Assembly (NCBI GenBank): GCA_002348045.1
Contig: DDYO01000022.1
Span: 1 to 14,595 of the forward strand
Source of the DNA: Anaerolineales bacterium UBA2232
Lineage (GTDB): Bacteria; Chloroflexota; Anaerolineae; UBA2200
Length of the DNA stretch: 14,595 bases
Direction of reading: 5' to 3'
This document shows, piece after piece, positions 13,241 to 14,595 of this stretch. The translations under genes were made by a program, and so were the position numbers. The stretch's first letter is position 1; each line of letters begins with the position of its first letter. The notes under the pieces are model-generated. The model was not told the origin of the DNA. It worked only from the letters and a program-made list of their open reading frames with translations, and did no database searches.

Positions 13241-14137
13241 ATGAAGCGTGACAATGAATACCTCTATGGGTATTCTTTCTTCCCCCAAAGCCCGCTATCG
13301 TGGTTGGCTCCGTGGTGGTCGTTTGCCTGCGGCGTTCTTGCTTCGGGAGCCTGGAGGTGGGACTGGGCGTCAGCGCTGCGTGGTCTTACCGGGTTGCTGC
13401 TGGCTTGTCCCCTGCTAGGGACAGCGTGGGCTGCTTGCGTCCAGCATGACTGGCGCCTCCAGGCCGGTGAGGCTGACAACAGCCAGCCTGAGCCTGGAGA
13501 CCGGGTTCTGCCATACACACTGCCCGACTCTCCCCAAAGCGTTCTGGCAACTGAGCTGGGTCGTTGGATGCGATGGTGGAGCCGGGTGCGCACCAGGTTG
13601 GGTACTCCGCTGGTGCGCCTCCTGGTAGCAGGGGGCTTTTCCCTTGTCATCGCACTGCAGATTGGGTCAACCTCGGCGCTGCTGGTGGCTTGCGGCTTGG
13701 CGATGGCAGTCTCAAGCGCGTCGAGCCTTCTCGCTCGCCAGCGCCAGTCCCTGTCCATCTGGATGCCCATGTTGCTGACGTGGCTCTTGGGCCATACGAC
13801 GTTCTCCGCGTTGCGCCTCAATTCCGCGGTGGCTGGTTGGGGATGCGCCGTCATCCTTGTGGGTTTGTCCCTTTTGGATCAACCCGACGCAGCGCGGAAT
13901 GACCGCCTGGGGCCGCCGGTCTCACTCTGGCCCGCCATGGGGTACATGGTCCTGGCGGCGATCCTACTGGCCGCGGTTCAGCCGCTGGCAGCGGCCGTCG
14001 TCGTGATGCTGGGAACCCTGCCTCTTGTGATGGCCTCAGCCCGGCTGAAGGGGGATGGGCCCGCCTTTTTCGGCCCAATACAGTGGTCCGTGTTGGCCAC
14101 CATGTTGGCGGCTGGGTTGGCGCTGGGGTACCGGTGA
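13241..14137 (+). CDS. Multi-pass membrane protein of unknown function
   Basis: I do not recognise this 298-residue protein. After a short Tyr/Phe-rich N-terminus it has hydrophobic stretches at about residues 19-36 and 45-65, then a hydrophilic segment with acidic and proline residues (about 66-102). An Arg/Trp-rich basic patch follows (RWMRWWSRVRTRLG), and then about six more hydrophobic stretches to the end, the last ending GLALGYR. No catalytic motif is visible. The ATG at 13241 is the only convenient start; a weak GAGG lies about 13 bases upstream. The first codons contain a terminator-like hairpin (13256-13275), so expression may be low or regulated, or the true start may be a later TTG such as 13304. 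The stop overlaps the start of the methyltransferase gene by one base, so the two are probably translated together and may act together at the membrane. Confidence 0.7.
   Translation: MKRDNEYLYGYSFFPQSPLSWLAPWWSFACGVLASGAWRWDWASALRGLTGLLLACPLLGTAWAACVQHDWRLQAGEADNSQPEPGDRVLPYTLPDSPQSVLATELGRWMRWWSRVRTRLGTPLVRLLVAGGFSLVIALQIGSTSALLVACGLAMAVSSASSLLARQRQSLSIWMPMLLTWLLGHTTFSALRLNSAVAGWGCAVILVGLSLLDQPDAARNDRLGPPVSLWPAMGYMVLAAILLAAVQPLAAAVVVMLGTLPLVMASARLKGDGPAFFGPIQWSVLATMLAAGLALGYR
13256..13281 (+). other. Terminator-like hairpin within the first codons of the membrane-protein gene
   Basis: GAATACC (13256-13262) pairs with GGTATTC (13269-13275) over a 6-base loop and is followed by TTTCTT. It lies 63 bases after the lepA stop, where a lepA terminator could be expected, but it is inside codons 6-12 of the next open frame. 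The stem is short and AT-containing and the U-run is interrupted, so at most it is a weak terminator or attenuator. Confidence 0.35.
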
Positions 14138-14595
14138 TGGGGCTGGCGCTGGCCGCGGCCGTGGTGTGTACAGGAGCGTTGGCGTACTGGCTCTTGGTGA
14201 CCAGCGAGGGCGTGTACCTGGGCAGGCGGGTCGTCATTGCGCTCTATGACCGCTATGCAGCGATGTATGACGAGATCAAAGGGGTGATGCCCCATGAGGA
14301 TGCGCACCACCTGGCGTTGCCGTTGCTGGAAAGCGTGAGAGACTGCACTGACCCATTGGTGCTGGATGTGGCCACCGGTACGGCCCGTCTGCCTTTGGCT
14401 CTGCTGCGACAGTGGGAATTCGCCGGTAAGGTGATTGGGCTGGATCTATCGGCAGGGATGTTAAGTGTGGCGCGCCGCCGCACTCTTCGTCAGCAGGACA
14501 GGATTGGGCTGGTGCGGCAGGACGCGACCATATTGCCGTTCGCGAGCCGAAGGTTTGGCGCGGTTACCTGTCTGGAGGCTTTTGAGTTCCTACCC
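14137..14595 (+). CDS. Membrane-anchored class I SAM-dependent methyltransferase (3' truncated)
   Basis: This frame is open from the ATG at 14137, which overlaps the preceding stop (TGATG), to the window edge, giving 153 residues of an incomplete protein. Residues 3-22 form one hydrophobic segment, probably a membrane anchor. After a linker (YDRYAAMYDEIKG) comes a UbiE/COQ5-type class I methyltransferase fold: motif I VLDVATGTARLPLAL (75-89), the ribose-binding acidic residue D103 in GLDLSAGML, D129 in VRQDATILPF, and motif IV-like FGAVTCLEAFEFLP (140-153). Substrate cannot be told. An N-terminal anchor on such an enzyme suggests a lipid, quinone or other membrane substrate; this is inference. 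The tight overlap points to an operon with the unknown membrane protein. Confidence 0.85.
   Translation, partial: MGLALAAAVVCTGALAYWLLVTSEGVYLGRRVVIALYDRYAAMYDEIKGVMPHEDAHHLALPLLESVRDCTDPLVLDVATGTARLPLALLRQWEFAGKVIGLDLSAGMLSVARRRTLRQQDRIGLVRQDATILPFASRRFGAVTCLEAFEFLP

Noticed and set aside
1..14595. tRNA, CRISPR, insertion sequences, phage or defence genes
   Set aside because: No cloverleaf-like gap sequence, no regularly spaced repeats, no transposase or integrase frames and no terminal inverted repeats were seen. All gaps are 164 bases or shorter.

Overview
The window looks like an ordinary chromosomal stretch of a moderately GC-rich bacterium, most likely Chloroflexota (Anaerolineae-like). 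That placement is inferred from three things: a Thr/Pro-rich linker in a secreted protein at the left edge, the mix of gene families, and two genes whose -10 boxes sit 6-7 bases before the ATG, as in leaderless transcripts. No tRNA, rRNA, CRISPR array, insertion sequence or prophage gene is visible. Genes are packed tightly. The largest gene-free gap is 1091-1254 (164 bases), which holds only weak hairpins, so no gap exceeds 300 bases.

Left part, positions 1-1090 (+): the C-terminal end of a secreted or surface protein with a Pro/Thr-rich linker and a carboxypeptidase-regulatory-like beta domain, then a small membrane-anchored PDZ protein. They converge on a minus-strand operon running from about 4860 down to 1255: a UbiA-superfamily prenyltransferase resembling decaprenyl-phosphate phosphoribosyltransferase, the ribosome-assembly GTPase Der, and a secreted C45 (acyltransferase/Ntn-hydrolase) homologue that lacks the expected cysteine nucleophile.

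The 4788-4932 interval is the best regulatory region. Two divergent sigma70-type promoters, each with a 17-base spacer, have -35 boxes placed back to back with one base between them. The leftward transcript (ubiA-like gene) should begin exactly with a perfect 10-bp hairpin. The rightward transcript (tlyA) should begin at or next to the ATG, so it should be leaderless.

Middle, 4933-11281 (+): tlyA rRNA 2'-O-methyltransferase, whose 3' coding end carries a perfect 13-bp inverted repeat with a competing 9-bp hairpin. It is followed by an operon with its own TTGTCA-17-TATAAT promoter: a DegT-type PLP sugar aminotransferase, a DPM1-like family 2 glycosyltransferase, an AI-2E/PerM-type permease, and a large polytopic membrane protein with a spermidine-synthase-like Rossmann domain in its middle. 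The first two suggest a lipid-linked or surface-glycan pathway. The roles of the two membrane proteins in it are unknown.

Right, 11358-14595 (+): lepA (elongation factor 4), probably leaderless and with an unusual Asp-to-Ala change in its P-loop. Then come an unrecognised multi-pass membrane protein and, overlapping its stop codon, the start of a membrane-anchored SAM-dependent methyltransferase that runs off the edge.

I did not find a clear new multi-gene system. The more unusual items are the divergent promoter with its 5' hairpin, the tlyA 3' hairpin switch, and the active-site changes in LepA and the C45 protein.
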